Shown here: piece by piece, positions 1 through 8,903 of the stretch
Position numbering within the stretch: position 1 is the stretch's first letter
How the letters are laid out: every line of letters starts with the position of its first letter
DNA from: Bisbaumannia sp015645095
Lineage (GTDB): Bacteria > Pseudomonadota > Gammaproteobacteria > Pseudomonadales > Halomonadaceae
Reading direction: 5' to 3'
Assembly: GCA_036871055.1 (NCBI GenBank)
Contig: CP141893.1
Span: 1,116,001-1,180,000 of the forward strand
DNA: 64,000 nt
Made by a program: the position numbers and the translations under genes
Notes under the pieces: model-generated
Seen by the model: only the letters and a program-made list of their open reading frames with translations
Databases searched by the model: none
Told to the model about the DNA's origin: nothing

Positions 1-747
1 GACCGCCACTTCCGCGAGGCGGAGCTCGCCGACAACCTGCCGGTGCTACTGGCCCTGGCGGGGATCTGGAACGTCAACTTCCTGGATATCCGCGCCCACT
101 CCATTCTCCCCTATGACGGCCGCCTTGAGTACTTCGCCGCCTACCTCGAGCAGCTGGAGATGGAGTCCAACGGCAAGTCGGTGACCCACGACGGCCGCCA
201 GGTGGACTACGCCACCTGCCCGGTGCTCTGGGGCCAGCTGGGGCCCAATGCCCAGCACGCCTTCTATCAGTTGCTGCACCAGGGCACCCAGGCGGTGGTC
301 TGCGATTTTATCGCCCCGCTGCGCCGCTACGACGAGGTGGCGGACGACGCCACCCGGGCCCACCTCAAGGAGCAGCACCGCCTGACGCTGGCCAACTGCT
401 TCGCCCAGTCCCGGGTGCTGATGCTCGGCGACGAGGCCCTGGCGGATGGCGATGCCCAGCCCAGCCACAAGCGTTACCGGGGCAACCAGCCCTCCACCAC
501 CCTGCTGCTGGAGCGCCTGACCCCGGCCACCCTGGGGGCGCTGATCGCCCTCTACGAGCACAAGGTCTATGTCCAGGCGGTGATCTGGGATATCAACCCC
601 TTCGACCAGTGGGGGGTGGAGCTGGGCAAGCGCATCGCCGGCGAGACCGAGCGGATCCTCGCCCGCCGCCGCGGCCAGGAGGCCATGGACGACTCCAGCC
701 GCGGGCTGATCGAGGCCTTCTGGGCCGCCGAGGCGGAAGCGTTATGA
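1..747 (+). CDS. pgi: Glucose-6-phosphate isomerase, C-terminal part
   Basis: Phosphoglucose isomerase, a cytosolic glycolytic and gluconeogenic enzyme that interconverts glucose 6-phosphate and fructose 6-phosphate. The frame is open from base 1, so only the last 248 residues are present and the start lies outside the window. Family marks are the ESNGKSV segment, the QHAFYQLLHQG block with its active-site histidine, and FDQWGVELGK near the C terminus with its conserved lysine. The gene ends in TTA-TGA and is followed 27 bp later by a dispersed structured repeat. Identification is secure; nothing can be said about its promoter. Confidence 0.96.
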   Translation, partial: DRHFREAELADNLPVLLALAGIWNVNFLDIRAHSILPYDGRLEYFAAYLEQLEMESNGKSVTHDGRQVDYATCPVLWGQLGPNAQHAFYQLLHQGTQAVVCDFIAPLRRYDEVADDATRAHLKEQHRLTLANCFAQSRVLMLGDEALADGDAQPSHKRYRGNQPSTTLLLERLTPATLGALIALYEHKVYVQAVIWDINPFDQWGVELGKRIAGETERILARRRGQEAMDDSSRGLIEAFWAAEAEAL

Positions 748-774
748 GCCGAGATTATCTGTGGCGGCGAATTC

Positions 775-887
775 AGGGGCGCTGGGGGCAAGCCGGCGCG
801 AAGCGTCTTTTTCAGGGACGAAAAAGTCGAGCGCCCAGGGATGGGTTCACAGCGTCTTCGCGAAGGTTTGCCCCCAGGTTAGCCCCG
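775..887 (+). repeat. Dispersed structured intergenic repeat, copy A
   Basis: A 113-bp segment between pgi and the esterase gene that recurs almost unchanged, in opposite orientation, at 19014-19125. The middle (about 797-845) is identical in the two copies. It contains CTTTTTC and GAAAAAG around a 6-base loop, the 10-bp palindrome CTTCGCGAAG, and ends that pair with one another (CTGGGG-type against CCCCAG-type), so the whole unit could fold into a branched structure. No long reading frame is shared by the copies, which argues for a REP/BIME-like non-coding element rather than a gene fragment. Confidence 0.8.
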
Positions 888-970
888 ACTCATGTCGCAA
901 CAAGCTGGGTTGGGCAAGGCATCTCGAGTCGGGCATGGTCAGTGCTGGTTATCCATCCAGGGGTTGCGGT

Positions 971-1615
971 ATGCTAGGCGCACCGCGACACGGGGAGCCG
1001 GCCTCGGGCCTGCTCTATCTGCATGGCTTCAATAGCGGCCTGGGCTCCCCCAAGCTGCGCCTGATGGTACGGGCCAGCGAGGCGCTGGGACTGGCCTGCG
1101 TGGCCCCCCAGTTGCCCCACCGCCCCGAGGCGGCCCTGGCCCTGGCCGAAGACGCGCTCCCGACGCTGGGGCCTAGGCCGCTCTTGGTGGGCAGTTCCCT
1201 GGGGGGCTTCCTGGCCAGTTGCCTGGCCGAGCGACACGGCCTCGCGGCGGTGGTGATCAATCCGGCGGTGCGGCCGGCGGCGCTGATGGCCGACTGGATC
1301 GGCGAGGACTTCGTCAACGACCACACCGGCGAGGCCTTTCGCCTGACGGCGGGCCACCGGGAGGCACTCTCGGCCATGACGGCCGAGCGGCTGACGCCGG
1401 AGCGCTACCTGCTGCTGCTGGGCACCGCCGACGAGACCCTGGACTGCCGCGAGGCCTTCGCCGCCTACCGCGGCGCCGCCACCCTGCTGCATCCCGGCGG
1501 CGATCACGCCTTCACGGCGCTGGCCGACCATCTGCCGGCGGTCCTCGCCTGGGGCGGCCATCGCCTGACCCCGGAGGCGGCAAGGCGTATCGCCGAGCAG
1601 GACAGACGCCACTGA
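971..1615 (+). CDS. yqiA: YqiA-type alpha/beta-hydrolase esterase
   Basis: Predicted cytosolic esterase of the YqiA family, 214 residues. LYLHGFNS near residue 16 is the oxyanion-region HG motif, GSSLGG carries the nucleophilic serine, GTADETLD supplies a likely acid, and GGDHAF the catalytic histidine. The frame is open upstream to 761, but that extension runs through the dispersed repeat, so the ATG at 971, preceded by AGGGG, is the better start. It lies just before parE, as yqiA does in E. coli, which supports the call. The natural substrate is unknown. Confidence 0.85.
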   Translation: MLGAPRHGEPASGLLYLHGFNSGLGSPKLRLMVRASEALGLACVAPQLPHRPEAALALAEDALPTLGPRPLLVGSSLGGFLASCLAERHGLAAVVINPAVRPAALMADWIGEDFVNDHTGEAFRLTAGHREALSAMTAERLTPERYLLLLGTADETLDCREAFAAYRGAATLLHPGGDHAFTALADHLPAVLAWGGHRLTPEAARRIAEQDRRH

Positions 1616-1687
1616 AATAAGTGAGGGGCGCCGAGGGCAGGGCGCGGCTACCATGGGCATCGATAACGACTAGCGACCGGAACATTT

Positions 1688-3568
1688 ATGACGCAATACA
1701 GTGCCAGCTCCATCGAGGTACTCTCCGGACTCGAGCCGGTGCGCAAGCGCCCCGGCATGTACACCGACACCAGTCGCCCCAACCACCTGGCCCAGGAGGT
1801 CATCGACAACAGCGTCGACGAGGCCCTGGCCGGTCACGCCCGGGAGATCAGCGTACGCCTCGGCGAGGATGGGCGCATCGAGGTGGCCGACGACGGTCGC
1901 GGCATGCCCATCGATATCCACCCGGAGCATGGCGTCTCCGGGGTCGAGCTGATCCTCACCAAGCTGCACTCCGGTGGCAAGTTCTCCGACTCCAGCTACC
2001 GCTTCTCCGGCGGCCTTCACGGGGTCGGGGTCTCGGTGGTCAATGCGCTCTCCACGCGCCTGGAAGTGGAGGTGTGTCGCGACGGCAGTCGTCACGCCAT
2101 CGCCTTCGAGCGGGGCGAAAAGGTCGCCGACCTGGCCGTGATCGGCAGCTGTGCCAAGCGCACCACCGGCACCCTGGTGCGCTTCTGGCCCGAGGCGAGC
2201 TACTTCGATAGCCCCAAGCTGGCGCTGGGGCGGCTGAAGCACCTGCTGCGCGCCAAGGCGGTGCTCTGTCCGGGACTCCGGATCACCCTGGTGGAGCCCG
2301 ACGGCACCGAGAGCACCTGGCAGTACGAGGATGGCCTGCGCGACTACCTGGCCCAGTCCACCGACGGTTACGAGGTGCTGCCCCAGGCCCCCTTCGTGGG
2401 CCACTTCGCCGATGACGACCAGGCGGTGGACTGGGCGGTGCAGTGGCTGCCGGAGGGCGGGGAATCGCTCCAGGAGAGCTACGTCAACCTGATTCCCACT
2501 CCGCTCGGCGGCACCCACGTCAATGGCCTGCGCTCGGGGCTGCTCGAGGCGTTGCGCGAGTTCTGCGATTACCGCAGCCTCTTGCCCCGGGGCGTCAAGC
2601 TGACCGCCGACGACCTCTGGGAGCGAGTCGCCTTCGTGCTCTCGGTGAAGATGCTCGATCCCCAGTTCGCCGGTCAGACCAAGGAGCGCCTCTCCTCGCG
2701 CACCGTGGCGGGCTTCGTCTCCGGGGTGGTCAAGGACGCCTTCTCGCTGTGGCTCAACCACCATGTCGACCAGGCCGAGGCCCTGGCCGAGCTGGTGATC
2801 AGCGCCGCCCAGCGGCGCCAGAAGAGCGCCAAGAAGGTGGCGCGCAAGAAGGTCACCTCGGGCCCGGCACTGCCCGGCAAGCTGGCGGACTGCTCCGGCC
2901 AGGACCCCGCCACCAGCGAGCTCTTCCTGGTGGAGGGCGACTCCGCCGGCGGTAGCGCCAAGCAGGCCCGGGATCGCGAGACCCAGGCGATCCTGCCCCT
3001 GCGCGGCAAGATCCTCAATACCTGGGAGGTGGATAGCCACGATATCTACGGCTCCCAGGAGGTGCATGACATCGCCGTGGCCATCGGCCTTGACCCGGGC
3101 AGCGACGACCTCTCCAAGCTGCGCTACCACAAGGTGTGCATCCTCGCCGACGCCGACTCCGACGGCCTGCATATCGCCACCCTGCTGTGTGCGCTCTTCG
3201 TGCGTCACTTCCCGGCCCTGGTGGACGCCGGCCATGTCTATGTGGCCATGCCGCCCCTCTACCGTATCGACCTGGGCAAGGAGGTCCACTACGCCCTGGA
3301 CGAGAGCGAGAAGGCGGCCACCCTGCGCAAGCTGGAGGGCAAGCGCGGCACCGTGAACGTGCAGCGCTTCAAGGGCCTGGGCGAGATGAGTCCCCTGCAG
3401 CTGCGCGAGACCACCATGGCCCGGGACACCCGGCGACTGGTGCAGCTGACCCGGGACGACGGCGACGGCACCCTGGAGATGATGGACATGCTGCTGGCCA
3501 AGAAGCGCGCCGCCGACCGCAAGAGCTGGCTCGAGGACTACGGCAACCTCGCCGATATCGAGGTTTAA
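1688..3568 (+). CDS. parE: DNA topoisomerase IV subunit B
   Basis: ATPase subunit of topoisomerase IV, which with ParC unlinks daughter chromosomes and relaxes supercoils. At 626 residues it has the usual ParE length. The GHKL ATPase motifs are IDNSVDEAL, DDGRGMP and GGLHGVGVSVVNALS. The TOPRIM metal site is LVEGDSAGGSAKQ near residue 416 with DADSDG near 488, and QRFKGLGEM follows. DADSDGLHI matches ParE better than GyrB. parC follows after a gap filled by a heptad-arm repeat whose left arm begins at the parE stop codon. Confidence 0.97.
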   Translation: MTQYSASSIEVLSGLEPVRKRPGMYTDTSRPNHLAQEVIDNSVDEALAGHAREISVRLGEDGRIEVADDGRGMPIDIHPEHGVSGVELILTKLHSGGKFSDSSYRFSGGLHGVGVSVVNALSTRLEVEVCRDGSRHAIAFERGEKVADLAVIGSCAKRTTGTLVRFWPEASYFDSPKLALGRLKHLLRAKAVLCPGLRITLVEPDGTESTWQYEDGLRDYLAQSTDGYEVLPQAPFVGHFADDDQAVDWAVQWLPEGGESLQESYVNLIPTPLGGTHVNGLRSGLLEALREFCDYRSLLPRGVKLTADDLWERVAFVLSVKMLDPQFAGQTKERLSSRTVAGFVSGVVKDAFSLWLNHHVDQAEALAELVISAAQRRQKSAKKVARKKVTSGPALPGKLADCSGQDPATSELFLVEGDSAGGSAKQARDRETQAILPLRGKILNTWEVDSHDIYGSQEVHDIAVAIGLDPGSDDLSKLRYHKVCILADADSDGLHIATLLCALFVRHFPALVDAGHVYVAMPPLYRIDLGKEVHYALDESEKAATLRKLEGKRGTVNVQRFKGLGEMSPLQLRETTMARDTRRLVQLTRDDGDGTLEMMDMLLAKKRAADRKSWLEDYGNLADIEV

Positions 3569-3650
3569 GCTTGAAGCTGGAAGCCGGAAGCTTGAAGAAA
3601 CCCCGGCTGCTTTGGGGTGACTTCCTGCTTCTAGCTTCCAGCTTTCAGCT
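3567..3650. repeat. Heptad-arm inverted repeat, parE-parC junction
   Basis: Left arm 3567-3597 reads as consecutive 7-mers AAGCTTG, AAGCTGG, AAGCCGG, AAGCTTG. Right arm 3621-3650 reads CTTCCTG, CTTCTAG, CTTCCAG, CTTTCAG. The arms are near reverse complements and surround a core in which ACCCC can pair with GGGGT (about 3600-3617). The arm starts inside the parE stop codon region. It could act as an imperfect transcription barrier or mRNA-end hairpin between the two subunit genes. Confidence 0.85.
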
Positions 3651-3716
3651 CACCGCCGAGGTTGAAGGGGGCGCAGCCCTCGATGATTCCACAAGTGTGA
3701 ACAAGGCCACCGTGCT

Positions 3717-5978
3717 ATGACCATGGATATCCAGGTGGCGGAGGGCGACGTCGAACGCCTTTCGCTGCGCGAATATACCGAGAAGGCGTACCTCGACTAC
3801 TCGATGTACGTCATCCTCGACCGGGCGCTGCCGCATATCGGCGACGGCATGAAGCCGGTGCAGCGGCGCATCATCTACGCCATGCGCGAGCTTTCGCTCT
3901 CCGCCAACGCCAAGTACAAGAAGTCGGCGCGTACCGTCGGCGACGTGCTGGGCAAGTTCCATCCCCACGGCGACAGCGCCTGCTACGAGGCGATGGTGCT
4001 GATGGCCCAGTCCTTCAGCTACCGCTACCCGCTGGTGGATGGCCAGGGCAACTGGGGCAGCCCCGACGATCCCAAGTCCTTCGCCGCCATGCGCTACACC
4101 GAGGCGCGGCTCTCCAAGTTCAGCGAGGTGCTGCTCTCGGAGCTGGGCCAGGGCACCGTCGACTGGACCCCCAACTTCGACGGCACCATGAACGAGCCGG
4201 TGGTGCTGCCCTCGAGGCTGCCCCATGTGCTGCTCAACGGCGGCACCGGCATCGCCGTCGGCATGGCCACCGATATTCCGCCGCATAACGTGAATGAGGT
4301 GGTCGAGGCCACCTGCCATCTGCTGCGCCGGCCCGAGGCGACGACGGCGGATCTGCTGGCGTACCTGCCGGCGCCGGACTTTCCCACCGCCGCCGAGATC
4401 ATCACCCCCCGGGCCGACCTCAGGAAGCTTTATGAGAGCGGCCGCGGCTCGGTGAAGCTGCGGGGCCGCTACGTCCTGGAAGAGGGGCGGGTGGTGATCA
4501 CCGCGCTGCCCTACCAGGTGAGCGGCGCCAAGGTGCTGGAACAGATCGCCGCCCAGATGCAGGCCAAGAAGCTGCCCATGGTCGCCGACCTGCGCGACGA
4601 GTCGACCCATGAGGAGCCGACCCGGCTGGTGATCGAGCCGCGCTCCAACCGGGTCGATATCGAGGCGCTGATGGCGCACCTGTTCGCCACCACCGACCTG
4701 GAGAAGAACATCCGGGTCAACCTCAATGTCATCGGCCTCGACGGCCGGCCCCGGGTGATGCCGCTGCCGGAGCTGCTCGGCGAGTGGCTGCGCTTCCGCC
4801 GCACCACGGTGCGCCGGCGCCTGGAGCATCGCCTGGGCAAGGTGGAGGAGCGCCTGCACCTGCTCGAGGGCTTGCTGATCGCCTACCTCAATATCGACGA
4901 GGTGATCCGCATCATCCGCGAGGAGGACGAGCCCAAGCCGGCGCTGATCGCCGCCTTCGGGCTCTCGGAGCGCCAGGCCGAGGCGATCCTCGAGCTGCGC
5001 TTGCGCCACCTGGCCAAGCTCGAGGAGATGAAGATTCGCGGCGAGCAGGACGAGCTGAGCAAGGAGCGCAAGCGCCTCCAGGCCCTGCTCGGCAGCGAGG
5101 CCAAGCTCACCGACCTGATCGAGCGGGAGTTGCGCGAGGCGGCCAAGGAGCACGGCGATGCGCGGCGGTCGCCGCTGGTCGAGCGGGAGGAGGCCCGCGC
5201 CCTCTCCGAGGTGGAGCTGATGGGCGCCGACCCGATTACCGTGGTGCTCTCCGAGAAGGGCTGGATCCGCGCCGCCAAGGGCCACGACATCGACCCCGAG
5301 GGTCTGGCCTTCAAGGCCGGCGACCGCTTCCTGCTGGCGGCCCGGGGCAAGACCAACCAGCCCCTGGTGCTGCTCGACGACACCGGCCGGGCCTACACCC
5401 TGGCCGCCCATAACCTGCCCAGCGCCCGCAGCCAGGGCGAGCCGGTCACCGGCCGGGTCAACGTGGCCGCCGGTGCCCATATGGCGGGGCTGATGCTTGC
5501 CCCGCCGGAGGCGCGCTTCCTGCTCGCCTCCGATGGCGGCTATGGCTTCGTGGCGCGGCTCCTTGATCTGACCGGCAAGAACAAGGCCGGCAAGGCGGCC
5601 CTGAACCTGCCCAAGGGCTGTGCCGTGCTGCCGCCCCGGCGCATCCCCGAGGGTGACAACGTCCGGGTGGCGGTGGTCTCCAACGAGGGACGCCTGCTGG
5701 TCTTCGCCCTGGAGCAGCTGCCGGAGATGGCCAAGGGCAAGGGCAACAAGATGCTCGATATCCCCGGGGCCCGGGCGGCGCGTCGCGAGGAGCTGGTGCG
5801 GGATATCGCCCTGTTGGCCGAGGGCGATGCCCTGGTGATCCGCTCCGGCAAGCGTCACCTGACCCTCAAGGCGACGGATCTCGATTACTATGCGGGTGAA
5901 CGCGGCCGGCGTGGCAGCAAGCTGCCCCGCGGTTTCCAGAAAGTCGATAAACTAGAAAGCTTGAAGCCGGAAGCTTGA
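3717..5978 (+). CDS. parC: DNA topoisomerase IV subunit A
   Basis: DNA-cleaving subunit of topoisomerase IV, 753 residues. The catalytic tyrosine is Y127 in AMRYTEARLS. The quinolone-resistance region HPHGDSACYEA has S87 and E91, matching E. coli wild-type S80 and E84. The C-terminal half carries beta-pinwheel repeats. Start chosen at ATG 3717; ATG 3723 is also possible. Oddly, the last codons (from about ESLKPEA to the TGA at 5976-5978) are supplied by the left arm of the next heptad-arm element, so the natural C terminus has been replaced or extended by repeat sequence. Confidence 0.97.
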   Translation: MTMDIQVAEGDVERLSLREYTEKAYLDYSMYVILDRALPHIGDGMKPVQRRIIYAMRELSLSANAKYKKSARTVGDVLGKFHPHGDSACYEAMVLMAQSFSYRYPLVDGQGNWGSPDDPKSFAAMRYTEARLSKFSEVLLSELGQGTVDWTPNFDGTMNEPVVLPSRLPHVLLNGGTGIAVGMATDIPPHNVNEVVEATCHLLRRPEATTADLLAYLPAPDFPTAAEIITPRADLRKLYESGRGSVKLRGRYVLEEGRVVITALPYQVSGAKVLEQIAAQMQAKKLPMVADLRDESTHEEPTRLVIEPRSNRVDIEALMAHLFATTDLEKNIRVNLNVIGLDGRPRVMPLPELLGEWLRFRRTTVRRRLEHRLGKVEERLHLLEGLLIAYLNIDEVIRIIREEDEPKPALIAAFGLSERQAEAILELRLRHLAKLEEMKIRGEQDELSKERKRLQALLGSEAKLTDLIERELREAAKEHGDARRSPLVEREEARALSEVELMGADPITVVLSEKGWIRAAKGHDIDPEGLAFKAGDRFLLAARGKTNQPLVLLDDTGRAYTLAAHNLPSARSQGEPVTGRVNVAAGAHMAGLMLAPPEARFLLASDGGYGFVARLLDLTGKNKAGKAALNLPKGCAVLPPRRIPEGDNVRVAVVSNEGRLLVFALEQLPEMAKGKGNKMLDIPGARAARREELVRDIALLAEGDALVIRSGKRHLTLKATDLDYYAGERGRRGSKLPRGFQKVDKLESLKPEA

Positions 5979-6049
5979 AGCTCGAAGAACCAGGAGCTCT
6001 GGGTGGGCGGCGGGGGAAACTTCCGGCTTCCAGCTTCGAGCTTCCAGCT
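5957..6049. repeat. Heptad-arm inverted repeat, parC-serB junction
   Basis: Left arm 5957-5987 consists of AAGCTTG, AAGCCGG, AAGCTTG, AAGCTCG. Right arm 6020-6049 consists of CTTCCGG, CTTCCAG, CTTCGAG, CTTCCAG. The core is G-rich on the plus strand. The left arm overlaps the 3' end of parC and contains its stop codon. The right arm ends only 12 bp before the serB start codon, with GAGG (6053-6056) as the serB ribosome site between them. Confidence 0.85.
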
Positions 6050-6061
6050 ATCGAGGTTGCA

Positions 6062-7282
6062 ATGACACGACGAGTATTGATTCGCGCCACTGGGGCGGCA
6101 CGTCCCGGCCAACTGGCCGGGCTGGGCAAGGCGCTGGCCCGAAGCGGGGCGCGGCTGCTGGACATCAACCAGAGCGTGACCTTCGGCATGCTCTCCCTGG
6201 AGGCCCTGGTGGGCCTCGACCACGAGAGCGACCTGGAGGCCCTGCTGGGGGAGGCCGGGGACGAACTGGGCCTGGATGTCCAGGCGATCCAGGTCAGCGC
6301 CGAGGACTACCAGCGTTGGAGCAGCCATGCCAGCCAGCCGCGGCTGATCCTGACCCTGCTGGCACCGCACCTGCCGGCGGGCATCCTCGCCGAGGTGGGG
6401 GCGCTGACCGCCGAGCACGGCCTCACCGTGGAGCTGATCCACCGCCTCTCCGGCCGCGAGCCCCTGGACGGCGGCGTCGCCGTCGAGCATGACGTCATCC
6501 AGGGGGCCTGCGTGGAGTGCTGGCTGCGTGGTGAAGAGGTCGACCTCGAGGCCCTGCGCGAGAAGGCCCTGGCGCTGGGTGCCATGCATGGCGTGGATAT
6601 CGCCATCCAGGAGGACTCCATCTGGCGCCGCCACCGCCGTCTGGTCTGCTTCGATATGGACTCTACCCTGATCCAGGCCGAGGTGATCGACGAGCTGGCC
6701 CGCCGCCATGGGGTCTACGACGAGGTCGCCGAGGTCACCGAGCGGGCCATGCGCGGCGAGCTGGATTTCCAGGCGAGCTTTCGCGAGCGGATGAGCAAGC
6801 TCAAGGGCCTCGACGAGTCGGTGCTCGCCGAGATCGCCGAGGAACTGCCGCTGATGGACGGTGTCGAGCGGCTGATGACCCAGCTCAAGCGCCTGGGCTA
6901 CCGCACCGCGATCCTCTCCGGCGGCTTCACCTACTTCGCCCGCCACCTGCAAGAGAAACTTGGCTTCGACGAGATCCATGCCAACGAGTTGGTGATCGAG
7001 AACGGCAAGGTGACCGGCGAGGTCAAGGAGCCGATCCTTGACGCCGATCGCAAGGCGCTGCTGCTGCGCGAGATCGCCGAGCGGGAGGGGCTGACCCTGG
7101 AGCAGACCATCGCCGTGGGCGACGGTGCCAACGACCTCAAGATGCTGGCCACCGCGGGGCTGGGTATCGCCTTCCGCGCCAAGCCGCTGGTCCGCGCCCA
7201 GGCCAACCACTCCATCTCCACCCTGGGGCTGGATGCGGTGCTCTATCTAATCGGCTACCGCCAGGGGGATCTGGAGAAGTAA
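6062..7282 (+). CDS. serB: Phosphoserine phosphatase
   Basis: Last step of serine synthesis: dephosphorylates O-phosphoserine. The 406-residue protein has an N-terminal ACT-like region of about 180 residues followed by a HAD phosphatase domain. Motif I is CFDMDSTLIQAEVIDELA with nucleophile D198 and acid D200; motif II is ILSGGF; motif III/IV is VGDGANDLKML. The frame is open to 5975, but that ATG lies in the heptad-arm element, so ATG 6062 behind GAGG is preferred. The last codons (LIGYRQGDLEK-stop) are repeated three more times downstream. Confidence 0.96.
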   Translation: MTRRVLIRATGAARPGQLAGLGKALARSGARLLDINQSVTFGMLSLEALVGLDHESDLEALLGEAGDELGLDVQAIQVSAEDYQRWSSHASQPRLILTLLAPHLPAGILAEVGALTAEHGLTVELIHRLSGREPLDGGVAVEHDVIQGACVECWLRGEEVDLEALREKALALGAMHGVDIAIQEDSIWRRHRRLVCFDMDSTLIQAEVIDELARRHGVYDEVAEVTERAMRGELDFQASFRERMSKLKGLDESVLAEIAEELPLMDGVERLMTQLKRLGYRTAILSGGFTYFARHLQEKLGFDEIHANELVIENGKVTGEVKEPILDADRKALLLREIAEREGLTLEQTIAVGDGANDLKMLATAGLGIAFRAKPLVRAQANHSISTLGLDAVLYLIGYRQGDLEK

Positions 7283-7504
7283 AGGAAGCGATCGGGGGCT
7301 GGCGGCATACGACATCTAATCGGCTACCGTCAGGGAGATCTGGAGAAGTAAAGGAAGCGATCGGGGGCTGGCGGCATACGACATCTAATCGGCTACCGCC
7401 AGGGAGATCTGGAGCAGTAAAGGAATCGGCCTTGCGTGGAACGCTGGGGGGCTGGCGGCATACGACATCTAATCGGCTACCGCCAGGGAGATCTGGAGAA
7501 GCCG
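7245..7504 (+). repeat. Tandem 3'-end duplication of serB
   Basis: The segment starting ATCTAATCGGCTACCG at 7245 (end of serB) recurs at 7314, 7383 and 7467, giving spacings of 69, 69 and 84 bp. Each copy re-encodes LIGYRQGDLE followed by K or Q; the first three end in a stop codon. The spacer (GATCGGGGGCTGGCGGCATACGAC type) is duplicated as well. The fourth copy loses the stop and runs into GCCGTAAGCC, which resembles a heptad-arm remnant. No gene is apparent in this 340-bp gap; it consists of these echoes and about 115 bp of leader before the next gene. Confidence 0.9.
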
Positions 7505-7621
7505 TAAGCCATTATCTCCTGCCGAGAGGGAGAGGTCGGTGTTGCGTGGAAAGCCGGGGCTGGCGAGGCGCGCGCCGCTGGCGTAGGGTCGAGGGACTTC
7601 CCCAGGTCGCCGGAGGCCGCC

Positions 7622-7882
7622 ATGACCGCATCACGTTTCACCCCGGAACTCCTCGATGAGCTGCACCTGCTCTGCCTCTACAACCTGAACACCACCCAGG
7701 AAGGGCTCAAGGTGCATGCCTCCAGCGCCGCCCCGGGCCTGGTGGCCGCCGCCGATCGCTTGCATGCCAAGGGCCTGCTGACCCAGGCCGATGGCGGCTA
7801 CCTCACCTCGCTGGGCCGCGACGCCGCCGCCCATGCCCAGGACCTGCTGGGCATCCTGGAAAGCGATAGCGTCACCACCTGA
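7622..7882 (+). CDS. Small conserved protein, TIGR02647-like
   Basis: An 86-residue acidic cytosolic protein with no signal peptide or membrane segment. FTPELLDELHLLCLYNL, followed by AADRLHAKGLLTQADGGYLTSLGR, resembles the small gammaproteobacterial family I know as TIGR02647, whose function is undescribed; the second part looks like a winged-helix wing. GGAGG at about 7612-7616 before ATG 7622 is a good ribosome site. It has no obvious functional link to serB upstream. Family assignment is from memory and moderately sure; the function is unknown. Confidence 0.75.
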   Translation: MTASRFTPELLDELHLLCLYNLNTTQEGLKVHASSAAPGLVAAADRLHAKGLLTQADGGYLTSLGRDAAAHAQDLLGILESDSVTT

Positions 7883-8029
7883 CTGCCGGACCCTGGCCAG
7901 CGTATACGCTGGCCAGGCTGGCCCTGCTTGATCGCGAGCTTGCCCTAGCGCTTCACGATTCCTGCCTTTGCCATCCCCGGGGGATAGGGGATAATCCGCG
8001 GCATCCCGTGATTACACTCTCCGTCTGCC

Positions 8030-8872
8030 GTGACCGATTCGCCCATGACCTCCCTAAGCACCTGGCGCGACCGCTTCGAGCGGCTGCGTTCCAACAAGGT
8101 CTTCGAGACCTTCGTGATCGCCATCATCATCCTCTCGGCGCTGTTGATCGGCGCCAAGACCTATGAGGAGACCTCGCGCTTCGAGCAGGCGCTGCGCGTC
8201 TTCGACGTGGGGGTGACGATCTTCTTCCTGGTAGAGATCCTGATCCGCATGGGGGCGGAGAAGCGCCTGCGGGACTTCTTCAAGAAGGGCTGGAACATCT
8301 TCGATTTCCTGATCGTCACCGCCAGCCTGATCCCCCTGGACGACTCGGAGATGGTGCTGCTGGCGCGGCTGCTGCGCATCTTCCGGGTGCTGCGCCTGGT
8401 GTCGATGATCCCGGAGCTGCGCATCCTGATGGTGGCGCTGGTCAAGTCGATTCCCCGCATGGGTTACGTGGCCCTGCTGATGTTCATCATCTTCTACATC
8501 TACGCCGCCATCGGCAGCTTTATCTTCGCCAGCGTCGACGAAAAGCTCTGGGGCAATATCTCCCTCGCCATGCTGACCCTCTTCCAGGTGGCCACCTTCG
8601 AGAGCTGGGCCACGGCGGTGCTCTATCCGACCATGGAGCACTACCCCTATGCGTGGATCTACTTCCTCACCTTTATCTTCCTCAACGCCTTTATCTTCCT
8701 CAACATGATGATCGGCATCGTACTGGACGTGATGCAGAAGGAGAGTCTGGCCATCGAGCTGGAGAACGGCGAGGGGGAGGCCGCGGAACTGCACGGCCTG
8801 CGCGACGATGTGCGCGATCTCAAGGCGCAGCTGTCGCGCATGGAAGAGGCGCTGAATCGCCGCGGTGGTTGA
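8030..8872 (+). CDS. NaChBac-type voltage-gated sodium channel
   Basis: A single six-transmembrane-domain ion channel that would assemble as a tetramer in the inner membrane. S4 carries arginines every third position (R113, R116, R119, R122 in LARLLRIFRVLRLV). The pore loop TFESWAT (residues 189-195) matches the bacterial Nav filter TLESWAS, which favours Na+ over K+. A charged C-terminal stretch (about 250-276) fits the usual coiled-coil tetramerisation tail. The frame opens with GTG 8030; ATG 8045 is an equally plausible start and neither has a clear ribosome site. Such channels are often found in alkaliphiles and marine or halophilic bacteria. Confidence 0.88.
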   Translation: MTDSPMTSLSTWRDRFERLRSNKVFETFVIAIIILSALLIGAKTYEETSRFEQALRVFDVGVTIFFLVEILIRMGAEKRLRDFFKKGWNIFDFLIVTASLIPLDDSEMVLLARLLRIFRVLRLVSMIPELRILMVALVKSIPRMGYVALLMFIIFYIYAAIGSFIFASVDEKLWGNISLAMLTLFQVATFESWATAVLYPTMEHYPYAWIYFLTFIFLNAFIFLNMMIGIVLDVMQKESLAIELENGEGEAAELHGLRDDVRDLKAQLSRMEEALNRRGG

Positions 8873-8903
8873 CAGCGTCGAGCGTTCCTGATTTTCTAGG
8901 GGC

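Noticed and set aside
761..970. Upstream extension of the YqiA-like protein
   Set aside because: It translates the dispersed repeat; the ATG at 971 gives the normal family length.
1670..3289. 539-residue minus-strand frame opposite parE
   Set aside because: Shadow of parE; no motif and no ribosome site.
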